DNA from: Candidatus Tantalella remota
GTDB taxonomy: Bacteria; Omnitrophota; Gorgyraeia; Tantalellales; Tantalellaceae
DNA length: 49,371 bases
NCBI GenBank assembly: GCA_030765685.1
Contig: JAVCCB010000063.1
Coordinates: 1-49,371, forward strand
Direction: 5' to 3'
In this document: piece after piece, positions 48,407 to 49,371 of the stretch
Layout: each line of letters begins with the position of its first letter
Numbering within the stretch: the stretch's first letter is position 1
The notes under the pieces: generated by a model
Told to the model about the DNA's origin: nothing
Database searches by the model: none
Seen by the model: only the letters and a program-made list of their open reading frames with translations
Translations under genes and position numbers: made by a program

Positions 48407-49371
48407 ATGGCGAACAAAATAAAGATATTACACGCGATAACCAGGCTTGATAAAGGCGGGTCCGCGGAGAATACGCTGATCAGCGCTATAGGCCTGGCTG
48501 AAAAGGGATATGATGTTACCCTTCTTTTTGGCAAGACCGAAGATGCTAACGTGGAGCTTTTAAAAAGGGCGAGGGAAGCAGGCGTGGAGTTTGTAGAGGA
48601 AGAAGACCTGGTCAGGAATATTCGTCCCGTAAAGGATCTCGCGGCTCTTTTTGATATCCGGCGGTTCATAAAAGATAATAAATTCGATATAGTTCACGCT
48701 CATTCGTCGAAAGCCGGGATAATTTGTCGTGTCGCTGCCTGGTTGGCTGGCGTAAAGAACATAGTTTATACGCCGCATGGGCATGTCTTTTACGGATATT
48801 TTGGCAAAGCGCTTACTTCTATGATAATCTTTGCCGAAAGAGCAGCGGCCTTGTTTACCGAAAGGATAATAGGCCTTACGCCATGCGAATGCGAAGAATG
48901 GCTTACCTTCGGTGTCGGAAAACGGGAACAATACCTGGCTATTCCCAGCGGCCTGGAATTTGGAAAAATGGAAAGTGATCTTTTTGAGGGAAGAGACTTG
49001 AGAAAAGAACTTGGAATACCCTCCGGAAAGAAACTGGTGGGTTCTGTCGGCAGGTTTGTTCCCATAAAGGGGTATGAATATTTCATAGAAGCGGCAGCGG
49101 CACTTATAAAGAACGGAAAAGATTTGTACTTTGCTCTTGCCGGAGACGGTCCCCTTGCAGGGAAATATGAAGAGATGATATCCTCTCTAGGGATAGAAGA
49201 GCGGTTCCATATTGTAGGTTGGCAGGAGAACACGGGCGCGTTTATGAGATCACTGGATCTTTTTGTTCTTTCTTCCCTGAACGAAGGGATGGGGCGGGTG
49301 CTAGTTATGGCTATGTATTATGGAAAACCTGTCATAGCTACACGTGTGGGCGGTGTGCCTTCAGTGGTCGC
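48407..49371 (+). CDS. Family 4 glycosyltransferase (partial, runs off the window)
   Basis: The ATG at 48407 opens a frame that stays open to the window end (about 321 codons). The N-terminal domain has ILHAITRLDKGGSAENTL with the GGS acceptor loop, then FDIVHAHSSKAGIICR and TPHGHVFYGYFG. The donor domain begins LVGSVGRFVPIKGYEYFIEA. It contains SLNEGMGRVLVMAMYYGKPVIA, where the first Glu of E-x7-E is kept and the second is replaced by Met. Fewer than 60-90 residues should be missing. The start follows a heptad array with no ribosome binding site. It continues the exopolysaccharide locus. Confidence 0.9.
   Translation, partial: MANKIKILHAITRLDKGGSAENTLISAIGLAEKGYDVTLLFGKTEDANVELLKRAREAGVEFVEEEDLVRNIRPVKDLAALFDIRRFIKDNKFDIVHAHSSKAGIICRVAAWLAGVKNIVYTPHGHVFYGYFGKALTSMIIFAERAAALFTERIIGLTPCECEEWLTFGVGKREQYLAIPSGLEFGKMESDLFEGRDLRKELGIPSGKKLVGSVGRFVPIKGYEYFIEAAAALIKNGKDLYFALAGDGPLAGKYEEMISSLGIEERFHIVGWQENTGAFMRSLDLFVLSSLNEGMGRVLVMAMYYGKPVIATRVGGVPSVV

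Overview
This window looks like a chromosomal segment of an uncultured Gram-negative-type bacterium. My best guess is Candidatus Omnitrophota (former OP3) or a close relative. The guess rests on the linked TIGR03546/TIGR03545-type pair, the yebC-ruvC-ruvA-ruvB-spoIID-queA order, an outer-membrane-type capsule export system (OPX lipoprotein plus tyrosine autokinase), and intergenic DNA full of GTCATCCCCGC-type palindromes and degenerate 7-bp arrays. It is an inference; no marker gene in the window settles it. Nearly all genes lie on the + strand.

1-544: 3' end of a 23S rRNA, a 5S rRNA and a terminator. 545-8148: small exported or membrane proteins and envelope/redox stress functions. These include a Spy/CpxP-like protein, MsrAB, a BamE-like protein, DUF4395, DUF6132, a TraR/DksA zinc-finger protein, a cold-shock protein and a parvulin. 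The region also holds a cyclic-di-GMP-I riboswitch with its terminator and a promoter-to-terminator small RNA. 8149-10031: the TIGR03546/TIGR03545-type pair. 10392-18181: information processing (EF-G-like GTPase, YebC, RuvC, RuvA, RuvB), then SpoIID and QueA. 18219-22388: an exported protein, a seven-PAS sensor without a kinase, and another exported protein.

22584-49371: a long exopolysaccharide locus. It opens with a lone receiver domain, a WecA/TagO-like initiating transferase, an ExeA-type ATPase and an HD-GYP cyclic-di-GMP phosphodiesterase. Export and polymerisation follow (OPX, Wzc-like kinase, O-antigen ligase/polymerase, flippase). The rest is glycosyltransferases (GT2, GT4, GT9, a GT39-like membrane protein), methyltransferases and a LAB_N protein. 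The last glycosyltransferase runs off the window. Two frame disruptions are visible: a 10-bp duplication in a methyltransferase, and a -1 offset between two GT4 genes.

The most unusual signal is in the gaps between genes. About twenty intergenic stretches are built from degenerate 7-base units that stay in one 7-base register for up to about 160 bp, even where the unit sequence changes or switches to its own complement. Many begin at a stop codon, and several run up to the next start codon, where no Shine-Dalgarno is visible. Two copies 34 kb apart share 57 identical bases in opposite orientation. No tRNA, CRISPR array, transposase or integrase was seen.
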